From positions 434,001 to 498,000 of the forward strand of contig OW568890.1 in NCBI GenBank assembly GCA_938743325.2: a stretch of 64,000 nt of DNA. The letters are read 5' to 3'. The notes beneath the pieces are model-generated. The model made no database searches and was not told the origin of the DNA. It saw nothing but the letters and a program-made list of their open reading frames with translations. Below, piece after piece: positions 11,801-20,312 of the stretch. Every line of letters starts with the position of its first letter. Position 1 is the first letter of the stretch. This DNA comes from Pycnococcus provasolii (lineage: Eukaryota > Chlorophyta > Pseudoscourfieldiophyceae > Pseudoscourfieldiales > Pycnococcaceae). Both the position numbers and the translations under genes were made by a program.

Positions 11801-13805
11801 CGGGAATCGCGGGAGATGCGCGGAAATTTCGCTTCATCGGACGAGCATAGCACTGCCGATCGTTGCCTACGGTGCACGATTTGGCAAGATGCTGTCCAAC
11901 GGGGCATGCGCCACATTTCATGCAGCTTGCGCCATATTCGATGTTCCCAACGAGCGCGAAACCTGGGTTGCAAGAGATGCAATTTCCCTCGTAGCCTTCC
12001 TGAGTGCATTCTGAGCACCGATCATGGCACTGAATGCACGCCTTTGTTCCGTAGTACCCCTTCGCGCAGCGCCAGGGAAATGTGAGCGGCTCACGCGCGA
12101 ATCTCGTGTCGCTCTTCAGTATCGGCCGTGCTGTTGACGTACGGAATGCCGTGTACGTGTCAAAGTACTCCTCCGGGGCAAGGAGATAGCCCTGCCGCAT
12201 GAACGCTTCTCCGGTAAAGTGGCGATACTGCGTGGTTGTTTTGCCGCCCCATCGATAGACGGCCGTATCCTCGCCCGATTCACGGTAATAGGAATTGGAG
12301 AATGTTCCCCACGGCGAAAGGTCGATGACCTTTTCAGGACGACTCTTGTAGTATCCGAACTTCTCGTCGTGTGATGTTGCCATTGGCGCCTTCGTGAACA
12401 GCCGTCCATTTGGGAACGCTTCCAGTGACATTCCGTCCGGCGTATACCCAAGGCTTCTTCTCCACTGTGGAGCCCCAAGCTTTCGCGATCCATCGTTCGT
12501 CGTGCGTCCATATTGGCCTCCTCCATGCATCTGCGTCGAGGAAAGCGTCTCGTTGAGCGCAACGCGCTGCGGATCACTCCCGTCGGCATTCAGCATGCCG
12601 CCAGCCACCGTGAACGACTGGCCCGTGTCAACGCGTGACGGCACGGTGCGATGCGACAGCATCGGCCGGAATTGCATTGGCCACAATGGCCCGAGCTCGA
12701 CAACCTTGCTTGACGGGAGCACGCCCGTCGTCGTCTCATCTGGTCCCGCGGTCAGGCCGCCTGGCATGCAGCACAGACGTCGCATCTGCCCCGACGTCAT
12801 GTCGACGGCGGGTATATCGCAGATGTAGTCGGTGCGCGCCCGCGCGGCTGCCTGCTCGGGAGAGAGCAGTCCGTAGAACGACGACGTGTCTGTGTCGTCG
12901 CAGACGGAGTAGTCTTGCGTTGGCTCTGTATTTTTGTACGGGCCACAGAACATTGTGTAATTGCACAGCAGGGGCTGCGGCACGTTGCTAATGGCTGCGC
13001 ATTTGCATGCCGCCGCTTCCCAGTGCTTGAATGCCAATATGCTCGTTCCGTCGGGGCACGTGGCGTACGAGCACTCCGTCCAGTAGCATCCAGGTTTTCT
13101 CATCCAATACGCACCGTCGAGGAACAGGCTTTTCGTGAGCGGCGCGTCGAACGTGCGTCGGCAGTACTCGCTTCCCACCTCGCCGACGACTTCGTACGCA
13201 CTTCCACCGTATCCGTACCCGTAGAAGTTGTTTCCTGCGTTTCGGTCCTCCTCTGTGAAGACGAAGCTATCTGCGCAGAAGTTGTGGCACTGTGCGTTGT
13301 CCTTTGGATTTCGCGCCTCGCCGAGTCGGTTGGCGTGCAGTTCAAATCGCGCTCCAAGTTTGCAGTACCTCTGTTCGGCGCCGACGTTGCTCGCGTAGTA
13401 GTGGCTTTCGTTGACGTTTGGAGGTGCAAGCAGAGTGTGCCTGTACCCTTTGATTTGTGCGTCGGCGACGACGGCGGTTGCCCCGGTGAAGTCGCAGTTG
13501 TCGAAGTTTTCCTTTGATGTGAGCTGGTACAGCGTGTGCGTTCCCTTCCACACGACTTCCACGGCTTCCGTCGCGTGCGTCTTGAGTACGAGTCGGCGGT
13601 AGTCGAGCGGTCTCGAATGCGCGTCGAAGAGGAGCGTGGCAGGCGTCCCGAACGCGACGGCGGCGACGTAAGACCCGCCTCCTGTGGAGAGGTCTTGCGC
13701 TTGTGCTTGTAAGCCGTTCCCGATCGTCAAAACAGCAACGGCAACGGCAACGGCAACGGCAAGGAGGACGCGACGCCGACTACGACGACGACTGGCTTGC
13801 GACAT
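8835..13805 (-). CDS. Giant secreted Cys-rich protein with cupredoxin-like and TNFR-like regions
   Basis: A predicted extracellular or cell-surface protein of 1656 residues, with no close homologue I can name. A signal peptide is clear: Arg-rich n-region, then a run of alternating Leu/Ala/Val (about residues 12-30) ending LQAQAQ. The first 120 mature residues resemble a plantacyanin-type cupredoxin (VVWKGTHTLYQL, NCDFTGA, YYASNV, YCKLGARFEL), though the usual His before the last Cys is Tyr. A Cys-rich part follows, then a TNFR/growth-factor-receptor-like module (CHDRCSECTQEG, GNCISCNPGF, CMKCGACPVG) near residue 600. After it is a repeat-type beta domain (FTPNGVYQPGDIIFISLAF). The last 250 residues hold two copies of one domain, each with GDQRIGLN followed by TLP.CS. 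The ATG at 13805 replaces a longer frame lacking an ATG. There are no introns over 5 kb. Confidence 0.8.
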   Translation of the reverse strand: MSQASRRRSRRRVLLAVAVAVAVAVLTIGNGLQAQAQDLSTGGGSYVAAVAFGTPATLLFDAHSRPLDYRRLVLKTHATEAVEVVWKGTHTLYQLTSKENFDNCDFTGATAVVADAQIKGYRHTLLAPPNVNESHYYASNVGAEQRYCKLGARFELHANRLGEARNPKDNAQCHNFCADSFVFTEEDRNAGNNFYGYGYGGSAYEVVGEVGSEYCRRTFDAPLTKSLFLDGAYWMRKPGCYWTECSYATCPDGTSILAFKHWEAAACKCAAISNVPQPLLCNYTMFCGPYKNTEPTQDYSVCDDTDTSSFYGLLSPEQAAARARTDYICDIPAVDMTSGQMRRLCCMPGGLTAGPDETTTGVLPSSKVVELGPLWPMQFRPMLSHRTVPSRVDTGQSFTVAGGMLNADGSDPQRVALNETLSSTQMHGGGQYGRTTNDGSRKLGAPQWRRSLGYTPDGMSLEAFPNGRLFTKAPMATSHDEKFGYYKSRPEKVIDLSPWGTFSNSYYRESGEDTAVYRWGGKTTTQYRHFTGEAFMRQGYLLAPEEYFDTYTAFRTSTARPILKSDTRFAREPLTFPWRCAKGYYGTKACIQCHDRCSECTQEGYEGNCISCNPGFALVGNIEYGASCMKCGACPVGQHLAKSCTVGNDRQCYARPMKRNFRASPAIPGRRAENLPEDPRSTAKDRLLNEVYVTGARSFTPNGVYQPGDIIFISLAFSRPIYVDTTYGSPTLLMNTGWHYEEEDAPEGVAEFVGGGHGETKGLWLNNAPGPIKSGFPQPCRAAHGYKTGANEALGRAEPGSSVTAGPKLCLNGPKSVYGDRTHNQDDLKRRASDFTQVQSVLMRKPPPSIDEARLPVLPSGEHAPPTTKSALDDPPVARYDQDERREEQATDQLLVFAYRVGPADRTPHLDYVPPGTFYGIHRESALELNGARIGVVRGTNTWEPGRSNKPMDIRGNYVRTGYDAWQHEGVLDFTESRQYAATVDHHSGHPTEKSAITDAVADFYGATVSLKLPHPGDPLNPDPSMRNGMPGSLSATSKLVVGHAFVTRAGARIADGTYGRQRGTASNTKSASYDVMRLYVQWSEPIKVACPRWTTRGDEFRPHKPGIEATCLSMHLLLPTGDITIDTSHGFFGDGEVEPTSFLITAGTGHFEWEGKGHKKKLYYYPDPANELTFEYAIRRYDNVDRLAYCDDNDECLHLSDGAAILRVSDSTPAGTVLPPEDSPYSLRSMHEIAVVTETADFPFEHPEEAVTFRATFRYLSLAGLGNGVHDFIEEYRRLVARAADVDNDMVHVRLVSGSVVALTTVTFHAYVARLTFKETKVERFVAKIRHDSSAGRNLVSSHFDRKYGTPAVSTVRASFVPHIISLSFRDVNVTESFGSWEGAQLDAPSFETDDVSCCVTTIIARVVVPAQIAGGLTASIGDQRIGLNYDSELTLPHCSYSDDFDAKLVVHPWGDTFTHGDFEKVEWTRSLTVSRRGGYDSGCFYGLNVADELIDGLGDADDLSHDHDYSTPYVCKNVVPQVLSVSLYDVNATMTLGTFDGSALNDPRLAISCSISTVLFRVVVPANIVGCLTAFLGDQRIGLNFNNLVTLPACSDDDVAGGALQIVVRPWAGDPSTAPAWIRTLRVRALPPPKETEEPPSFYGMYGFYGMRMN

Positions 13806-13974
13806 GTTCCCTGACGAGCCTATTAATACCACGAGTTAGTTCTGGAAACTACTATAAAGTACTATAAAGTACGTCGTCGGAGGCAAGGCAAGGCACCACC
13901 GGAGACGCCATGTTCCCCATGGCCAAAAGGTGCCAGGTGCCTGCCACTCTGCCAGCAATATCTGATTCGAGGGG

Positions 13975-14008
<34 letters not shown>

Positions 14009-14201
14009 GATGTATGTCTCACATGTCTAACACCCTTTGAGACTCTCAGACACAGAGTGGCGTCTAGACCACGTGCACCATTCACGTGAAATAATTCTTG
14101 AGAGATGAGCCTCAGCTGCTTGAGCCTCGCACGAAACCCTCACCGACTGTGGGGAAAGTGTGGGGAAAGTGCGGTGGCAGTAAGTAATCACTCGTTAGGC
14201 C
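13806..14201. promoter_or_regulatory. Divergent spacer with telomere-like tract
   Basis: The 5' spacer between the giant secreted protein (minus) and ankyrin gene 1 (plus). A direct duplication of an ACTATAAAGT word lies at about 13850-13870. A TTAGGG tract with one TTTAGGG unit occupies about 13977-14009. The left arm of an inverted repeat (14054-14140) follows. A GTGGGGAAA word is doubled just before the duplicated segment at 14169. Confidence 0.5.
14054..14140 (+). repeat. Left arm of imperfect inverted repeat bracketing ankyrin gene 1
   Basis: This stretch matches the reverse complement of 17727-17811. Perfect blocks include AGAGTGGCGTCTAGAC, GCTGCTTGAGCCTC and CACGAAACCCT in the same order, with small gaps between them. 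The arms face each other across 3.6 kb holding ankyrin gene 1 and the GC-rich minisatellite. Confidence 0.7.
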
Positions 14202-16312
14202 ATGGTTAATACGGAGATGCACAAACTTTGTTGCAACGGAATGTGGGACGAGGTGAAACGGCGAGTTGCGTCGCACCCTCAGGAAGCAAGGGAAGAGTAT
14301 TACGGCAACTTACCCCTGCACTACGCATTAGGAGGATTCGCAAGCGTCGACGTCATCGGCAAGCTGCTTGCGGCGTATCCTAAAGGTGCGCAGGTGAAGA
14401 ATAAGGACGGCGACTTACCCCTGCACTTTGCGGCATACAAAGCAAGCATCGACGTCATCGACGTGCTGCTTGAAGCGCATCCTAAAGGTGCGCAGGTGAA
14501 GAATAAGGACGGCAACTTACCCCTGCACTATGCGTTACATAGAAGCGCAAGCGTCGACGTCATCGGCAAGCTGCTTGCGGCGTATCCTGGCGGTGCGCAG
14601 GTGCAGAATAAGGACGGCAACTTACCCCTGCACTGGGCAGTATACAAAGCAAGCGTCGACGTCATCGACATGCTGCTTGGAGCGTATTCTGAGGGTGCGC
14701 AGGTGAAGAATAAGAACGGCAACTTACCCCTGCACCATGCATTAATTAACGAAGCAAGCGTCGACGTGATTGTCAAGGTGTTTGCGGAGCATCCTGGCGG
14801 TGTGCAGGTGAAGAATAATTGCGGCGACGTTCCGCTGTTCGCAAAACTGAAAAACCTTGGCCTTGCCGTTGGAGAACCATGGGTTGACGCGCACGCACGG
14901 GGTGACTCTGAACTGCAAGATCACATGAAAAGCGCTGTCGTGGCAACCGTCAAACGTGATCCCAGCGCCATATCGACACTTCTCAACAACGGTGTCAACC
15001 TTGGCCAGTTCGTGGACACCTTTCTGCACCCAGTGCATCTCGCGGCTCACTTCGCCATACCTACTATTGTGAAGCGGCTCGTCAATGTCAATCGCGACCT
15101 CTGCGGAGCCCGCTTTCATGGACGCACTGCTTTGCACATCGCTTGCTGTTGTGCGCCGAAGAGAGAGCTTGGCATAACCACGGCTGACATACAACAGACA
15201 GTGCAAAACCTTGTGAAGGCTGGATGTGACGTGAATGCCATTGCGGATAACGACCATTCCATGACGCCTCTCCTATACGCCGCGCGCGAAGGATGCATCG
15301 AAATCGTTGAAATGCTTCTCGACGCAAATGCGAACGCTGGTGCTACCTGTGCGCTCGGTCAGACAGCTCTTCACAAAGCTGCATCTCGAGGCGATGCAGA
15401 CATGACCCGCCTCCTTCTTACCAAAGGAGTGCCGCGAGATGCCGCAGATCATCAAGGGCTTACCGCACATGACTTGGCATCTGAGAAGAAGTATGAGCAA
15501 GTTATCGCCGTGATCGAGAACCGTGCAGGACAACAAGCAGTCGATCTCACGGCTGACGACGAAAATCATGCTGGCGTTGCGGCGGCTGCGGCGGCCGCGC
15601 CATTGCATGCGACACAGCATGCCATAGCGCAGTGGTTGGCCGCACGGCAGGACGGCCCGCGTGATCTCGGCGAGGTGGATGCGGACATACCTCGCACGCA
15701 GTTGATAAACAGTCGTCCTGCCTTCGCTCTTCGATACCAGTTGGTGAATCACACTGCCGACCACTCGGTTATGAGTATGGGCGTCGCCTTCCCGAAGGCG
15801 ATGGCATTTTGTCAGGAGCGGAAAGAGGCGTGGAACAACTTCAAAATCGGAATCACAAACGATCCGAAGCGTCGAGCCAAGCACGGCTATCCTCACAGCG
15901 GCTATTGCGTACGTTACGACAGGATGGACGTGATATTTCGCGGTACGCGCGATCTGGCAGGCGCTTTGGAGACTCATCTCATCGCGGTGTTTAACATGAA
16001 CGGCTTTGACGCGACGGATAAGTGCGATAACGACCAGCCCGGCGACGACGGCGATAGGATCGAAGGGCGTGTGTACTACGTGTACGTGGTATCGCGTTAG
16101 AAATGATTGGAATGCTCAACAACCTTAACGTCAACCAAATGTAACATCAACTACGACTACTCTAGGGTACCATACCAAGGAAAGCAAACTTCGAGAGGCA
16201 ACTCGCAGCATGAAGTCCCCTACCACCCGTTCGAATCAAGCAAGTCCCCCTCCTCATGACCTCAGGAAAGAGTTATTAGGGTATAGCATCCGCCGAGGTT
16301 AGGAGGGGAAGT
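14169..16312 (+). repeat. Segmental duplication, copy 1
   Basis: A unit of about 2.1 kb that recurs at 18147-20312, offset by 3977 bp. It starts at a shared GTGCGGTGGCAGTAAGTAAT, about 30 bp before the ATG, and runs through the whole gene. Past the stop it breaks into conserved islands (GCTCAACAACCTTAACGTC, then GGGTATAGCATCCGCCGAG). The coding part is nearly identical and the 3' flank has diverged, so the coding part may have been homogenised by gene conversion. Confidence 0.9.
14202..16100 (+). CDS. Ankyrin-repeat protein with GIY-YIG-like C-terminal region, copy 1
   Basis: A 632-residue protein. Residues about 30-215 are near-identical 35-residue ankyrin-like units (VDVIGKLLAAYP, GAQVKNKDGNLPLH), a type common in algae and stramenopiles. 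Residues about 255-460 hold more canonical ankyrin repeats (GRTALHIACC, MTPLLYAAREG, GQTALHKAASRGD). An Ala-rich linker leads to a C-terminal region of about 140 residues with FKIGITNDPKRRAKHG and, 30 residues on, GALETHLIAVF. These resemble the KIG(R/I)T..nP..R strand-helix and the catalytic-Glu helix of GIY-YIG nucleases. The expected N-terminal YVY strand is not upstream; a YYVYVV strand ends the protein instead. Its function is unknown. It differs from copy 2 at about 17 residues, mostly in the C-terminal region. Confidence 0.85.
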   Translation: MVNTEMHKLCCNGMWDEVKRRVASHPQEAREEYYGNLPLHYALGGFASVDVIGKLLAAYPKGAQVKNKDGDLPLHFAAYKASIDVIDVLLEAHPKGAQVKNKDGNLPLHYALHRSASVDVIGKLLAAYPGGAQVQNKDGNLPLHWAVYKASVDVIDMLLGAYSEGAQVKNKNGNLPLHHALINEASVDVIVKVFAEHPGGVQVKNNCGDVPLFAKLKNLGLAVGEPWVDAHARGDSELQDHMKSAVVATVKRDPSAISTLLNNGVNLGQFVDTFLHPVHLAAHFAIPTIVKRLVNVNRDLCGARFHGRTALHIACCCAPKRELGITTADIQQTVQNLVKAGCDVNAIADNDHSMTPLLYAAREGCIEIVEMLLDANANAGATCALGQTALHKAASRGDADMTRLLLTKGVPRDAADHQGLTAHDLASEKKYEQVIAVIENRAGQQAVDLTADDENHAGVAAAAAAAPLHATQHAIAQWLAARQDGPRDLGEVDADIPRTQLINSRPAFALRYQLVNHTADHSVMSMGVAFPKAMAFCQERKEAWNNFKIGITNDPKRRAKHGYPHSGYCVRYDRMDVIFRGTRDLAGALETHLIAVFNMNGFDATDKCDNDQPGDDGDRIEGRVYYVYVVSR

Positions 16313-16335
16313 CAAGTGCCAAAAAGTCACAAAAA

Positions 16336-17442
16336 GTGTCCAAAACGTTCGCCTCCCGGGGCATGGCGTCCATGACATGCTCCGGGGCGGTTCTTATGGC
16401 GGCTTCTGTGGCCTCGGCCGACCACGGAAACGACTGTAACCCCACCCAGTTACCGTCACCGCAGGTGGCACGACGCCTCGAGTTTTCTCGCTCGCGCTCG
16501 TCCCTGCACGTGACGCACTACGAGGAGGTAGGCACGGTCAACGCCACCGGTCAACGCCACCTTGGTCAGCGAGTTCGCGCGCACACGCTGACGCGCGGGC
16601 TTGCTGTGCACGGCGTTTGCACGGCGAGCCAGTTGCGCTTCCAGCGTGGGTCCAAGGCGTGCGTGCACGGTGCGACGTGCGTGCAAGGTGTATGTGCCAG
16701 GCGCGTGTGCCCGACGGGTGTGCAAGGTTTCCTCACGGCACGTTCGAGGCGCGCACTGACGCGTGGTCAGCGCGTTCGCGCGCGCGCTATGACGCGCGGG
16801 CTTGCTGTGCACGGCGTTTGCACGGCGAGCCAGTTGCGCTTCCAGCGTGGGTCCAAGGCGTGCGTGCACGGTGCGACGTGCGTGCAAGGTGTGTGTGCCA
16901 GGCGCGTGTGCCCGACGGGTGTGCAAGGTTTCCTCACGGCACGTTCGAGGCGCGCACTGACGCGTGGTCAGCGCGTTCGCGCACGCGCTTTGACGCGCGG
17001 GCTTGCTGCGCACGGCGTTTGCACGGCGAGCCAGTTGCGCTTCCAGCGTGGGCCCAGGCGCGTGTGCCCGACGTGTGTGCAAGGTTTACTCACGGCACGT
17101 CCGAGCTGCGCACTGACGCGTGGTCAGCGCGTTCGCGCACGCGCTCTGACGCGCGGGCTTGCTGTGCACGGCGTCTGCACGGCGAGCCAGTTGCGCTTCC
17201 AGCGTGGGCCCAAGACGCGCGGCAGCGAGCCGCCAGCTCCACACGCGGGACCTCATCTTCTCCGGCGACCACCGCGCTTACGTGGAAGGCGCCCTGCACC
17301 GCGCGGTTGGTCCGGTACTTCCACATCACTCGCACTTTCTAAATCCTTTGGGTTTTTCGGGACTTTTGGGTTTTTCGCTTTCTTGGGTTTCTTCTGCTCT
17401 TTGCCCTTTGATTTACCTTGTCGTTTTTCCCCACTTGTGTAA
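16336..17442 (+). other. Doubtful open frame across the GC-rich minisatellite
   Basis: An open frame of 368 residues whose first 30 residues look weakly like a signal peptide (MASMTCSGAVLMAASVASA). The rest is Arg/Val/Cys-rich repeat, such as RVRARALTRGLAVHGVC. Because the repeat period is a multiple of three and stop-poor, one further plus-strand frame and a minus-strand frame are open too, so openness is weak evidence of coding. I would not call it a gene without a transcript. Confidence 0.2.
16560..17240 (+). repeat. GC-rich minisatellite, 201-bp unit
   Basis: Tandem units start with a shared TTGCTGTGCACGGCG word at 16601, 16802, 17003 and 17159. The first two periods are 201 bp and the third is 156 bp, from loss of 45 bp inside that unit. 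Both lengths are multiples of three. The unit is rich in GCGCG and GTGC and itself contains smaller repeats of the GTGCGTGCACGG type. Base composition differs sharply from the neighbouring ankyrin genes. Confidence 0.9.
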
Positions 17443-17529
17443 CTCACTTCACTCTTTCGGCCAAAAAGTCAGATGTCGTTTTTCCCCACTTGTGTAACTC
17501 ACTTCACTCTTTCGGCCAAAAAGTCAGAT
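17420..17529 (+). repeat. Tandem duplication, 55-bp unit, two copies
   Basis: Two exact or nearly exact copies in tandem, each containing TCGTTTTTCCCCACTTGTG and CTTTCGGCCAAAAAGTCAGA. The TCGTTTTTCC word starts at 17421 and 17476. They follow a short run of GGGTTTTTCGGG-like words (17348-17390). Confidence 0.9.
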
Positions 17530-17530
17530 G

Positions 17531-18178
17531 TTTATTACTGTGTCCAAAACCCGAAAGTCACGTTTGGCCCCCCTCGACAAGGGAGGGTGGGTTGGGATGT
17601 CGACGCAAGGTGCGGCGACAAAAGCACAGGATGCCACGCCCAGGCCGCGGCAGGAGAAGGGAGCCCGCCCGCCCGCCCGAAGGAAGGAAGGGAAGAACCC
17701 AACCCTGCTAACGCCTGATTAGGGTTAGGGTTTCGTGCTCAAGAGGCTGAGGTGAGGCTCAAGCAGCTCTCATCTCAAGAAAGAAGTGCACGCTAGTCTA
17801 GACGCCACTCTGATTGAGAGAATCTCGTGTTCGAGAGCTGGCTATTTGCATCTGCTTCGTGTGCACCGTCGTGAGCCGGTCTTCATCAGCCGCTCGTTCG
17901 CTACTTACCCAGCTTGCTTTTCACCAAGTTGCTCCGATAAACACGCCGCTGTTGCAGTAACCAGCGTAAACAAAACTGAACAACAACTCACATCATATAA
18001 CGATATAACAACGCACCGCTGTTGCAGTAACCAGCGTAAACAAAACTTGCTCAACCTTGCCATCATCAAGGACGCTACCAAAACTTGCTTTCCTTGGCTT
18101 GGCCTTGCGGGTTTGCGGCCTTGCGGTTTTGCGGTTTTGCGTTTTGTGCGGTGGCAGTAAGTAATCATTCGTTAGGCC
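17531..18178. other. Spacer upstream of ankyrin gene 2
   Basis: No gene. It holds a short TTAGGG tract (17719-17732), the right arm of the inverted repeat (17727-17811), and a duplicated CACGCCGCTGTTGCAGTAACC-like word (about 17942 and 18011, each followed by AGCGTAAACAAAACT). It ends in a run of GCGGTTTTGCGG words just before the duplicated segment. Confidence 0.5.
17727..17811 (-). repeat. Right arm of imperfect inverted repeat bracketing ankyrin gene 1
   Basis: The reverse complement of 14054-14140 with small gaps; it carries about 18 extra bases between the GCTTGAGCCTC and CACGAAACCCT blocks. It abuts a telomere-like TTAGGG tract on its inner side. Together the arms could be ends of a composite mobile unit or the trace of an inversion. 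Confidence 0.7.
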
Positions 18179-20312
18179 ATGGTTAATACGGAGATGCACA
18201 AACTTTGTTGCAACGGAATGTGGGACGAGGTGAAACGGCGAGTTGCGTCGCACCCTCAGGAAGCAAGGGAAGAGTATTACGGCAACTTACCCCTGCACTA
18301 CGCATTAGGAGGATTCGCAAGCGTCGACGTCATCGGCAAGCTGCTTGCGGCGTATCCTGACGGTGCGCAGGTGAAGAATAAGGACGGCGACTTACCCCTG
18401 CACTTTGCGGCATACAAAGCAAGCATCGACGTCATCGACGTGCTGCTTGAAGCGCATCCTAAAGGTGCGCAGGTGAAGAATAAGGACGGCAACTTACCCC
18501 TGCACTATGCGTTAGATAGAAGCGCAAGCGTCGACGTCATCGGCAAGCTGCTTGCGGCGTATCCTGGCGGTGCGCAGGTGCAGAATAAGGACGGCGACTT
18601 ACCCCTGCACTGGGCAGTATACAAAGCAAGCGTCGACGTCATCGACATGCTGCTTGGAGCGTATTCTGAGGGTGCGCAGGTGAAGAATAAGAACGGCAAC
18701 TTACCCCTGCACCATGCATTAATTAACGAAGCAAGCGTCGACGTGATTGTCAAGGTGTTTGCGGAGCATCCTGGCGGTGTGCAGGTGAAGAATAATTGCG
18801 GCGACGTTCCCCTGTTCGGAAAACTGAAAAACCTTGGCCTTGCCGTTGGAGAACCATGGGTTGACGCGCACGCACGGGGTGACTCTGAACTGCAAGATCA
18901 CATGAAAAGCGCTGTCGTGGCAACCGTCAAACGTGATCCCAGCGCCATATCGACACTTCTCAACAACGGTGTCAACCTTGGCCAGTTCGTGGACACATTT
19001 CTGCACCCAGTGCATGTCGCGGCTCACTTCGCCATACCTACTATTGTGAAGCGGCTCGTCAATGTCAATCGCGACCTCTGCGGAGCCCGCTTTCATGGAC
19101 GCACTGCTTTGCACATCGCTTGCTGTTGTGCGCCGAAGAGAGAGCTTGGCATAACCACGGCTGACATACAACAGACAGTGCAAAACCTTGTGAAGGCTGG
19201 ATGTGACGTGAATGCCATTGCGGATAACGACCATTCCATGACGCCTCTTCTATACGCCGCGCGCGAAGGATGCATCGAAATCGTTGAAATGCTTCTCGAC
19301 GCAAATGCGAACGCTGGTGCTACCTGTGCGCTCGGTCAGACAGCTCTTCACAAAGCTGCATCTCGAGGCGATGCAGACATGACCCGCCTCCTTCTTACCA
19401 AAGGAGTGCCGCGAGATGCCGCAGATCATCAAGGGCTTACCGCACATGACTTGGCATCTGAGAAGAAGTATGAGCAAGTTATCGCCGTGATCGAGAACCG
19501 TGCAGGACAACAAGCAGTCGATCTCACGGCTGACGATGAAAATCATGCTGGCGTTGCGGCGGCTGCGGCGGCCGCGCCATTGCATGCGACACAGCATGCC
19601 ATAGCGCAGTGGTTGGCCGCACGGCAGGACGGCCCGCGTGATCTCGACGAGATAGACGCGGACATACCTCGCACGCAGTTGAAAAAGAGCCGTCCTGCTT
19701 TCACTCTTCGATACCAGTTGGTGAATCACACTGCCGACCACTCGGTTATGAGTATGGGCGTTGCCTTTCCGAAGGCGGTGACATTTTTTCAGGAGCGGAA
19801 AGAGGCGTGGAACCGATTCAAAATCGGAATCACAGACGATCCGAAGCGTCGAGCCAAGCACGGCTATCCTCACAGCGGCTATTGCGTACGTTACGACAGG
19901 ATGGACGTGATATTTCGCGGTACGCGCGATCTGGCAGGCGCTTTGGAGACTTATCTCATCGCGGTGTTTAACATGAACGGCTTTGACGCGACGGATAAGT
20001 GCGACAACGACCAGCCCGGCGACGACGGCGACAGGGTGGAAGGGCGTGTGTACTACGTGTACGTGGTATCGCGAACGGCTTGTCATCTTTCATCAAAGAA
20101 GTGAATTGCTCAACAACCTTAACGTCAACCAAATGTAACCTCGATTAAAATCAACTACCATACTTTTGAATTCAAGGAAAGAAGCCTTCGAGAGGCAAGC
20201 CAATCGGCAGGTGTCACGACTCACGACCAGGATCCCAACCCAACCCAACCCCTTGGAGGGCACTCAGGAAAGAATTAGTTAGGGTATAGCATCCGCCGAG
20301 GTTAGGGTTAGG
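18147..20312 (+). repeat. Segmental duplication, copy 2
   Basis: The partner of 14169-16312. Coding identity is very high. The two copies differ at the stop: copy 2 reads through the copy-1 stop site into nine further residues. Downstream homology continues in islands up to the GGGTATAGCATCCGCCGAG word at about 20282-20300, after which copy 2 runs into a telomere-like tract. Confidence 0.9.
18179..20104 (+). CDS. Ankyrin-repeat protein with GIY-YIG-like C-terminal region, copy 2
   Basis: A 641-residue near-twin of the gene at 14202, with the same ankyrin array and the same C-terminal region. Only about five residues differ over the first 480. About twelve differ in the last 150, for example AFCQERKEAWNNF against TFFQERKEAWNRF, GITNDP against GITDDP, and ALETHL against ALETYL. 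The His/Tyr change lies next to the Glu that would be catalytic in a GIY-YIG enzyme. The tail ends RTACHLSSKK instead of stopping after VVSR. Both copies look intact. Confidence 0.85.
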   Translation: MVNTEMHKLCCNGMWDEVKRRVASHPQEAREEYYGNLPLHYALGGFASVDVIGKLLAAYPDGAQVKNKDGDLPLHFAAYKASIDVIDVLLEAHPKGAQVKNKDGNLPLHYALDRSASVDVIGKLLAAYPGGAQVQNKDGDLPLHWAVYKASVDVIDMLLGAYSEGAQVKNKNGNLPLHHALINEASVDVIVKVFAEHPGGVQVKNNCGDVPLFGKLKNLGLAVGEPWVDAHARGDSELQDHMKSAVVATVKRDPSAISTLLNNGVNLGQFVDTFLHPVHVAAHFAIPTIVKRLVNVNRDLCGARFHGRTALHIACCCAPKRELGITTADIQQTVQNLVKAGCDVNAIADNDHSMTPLLYAAREGCIEIVEMLLDANANAGATCALGQTALHKAASRGDADMTRLLLTKGVPRDAADHQGLTAHDLASEKKYEQVIAVIENRAGQQAVDLTADDENHAGVAAAAAAAPLHATQHAIAQWLAARQDGPRDLDEIDADIPRTQLKKSRPAFTLRYQLVNHTADHSVMSMGVAFPKAVTFFQERKEAWNRFKIGITDDPKRRAKHGYPHSGYCVRYDRMDVIFRGTRDLAGALETYLIAVFNMNGFDATDKCDNDQPGDDGDRVEGRVYYVYVVSRTACHLSSKK

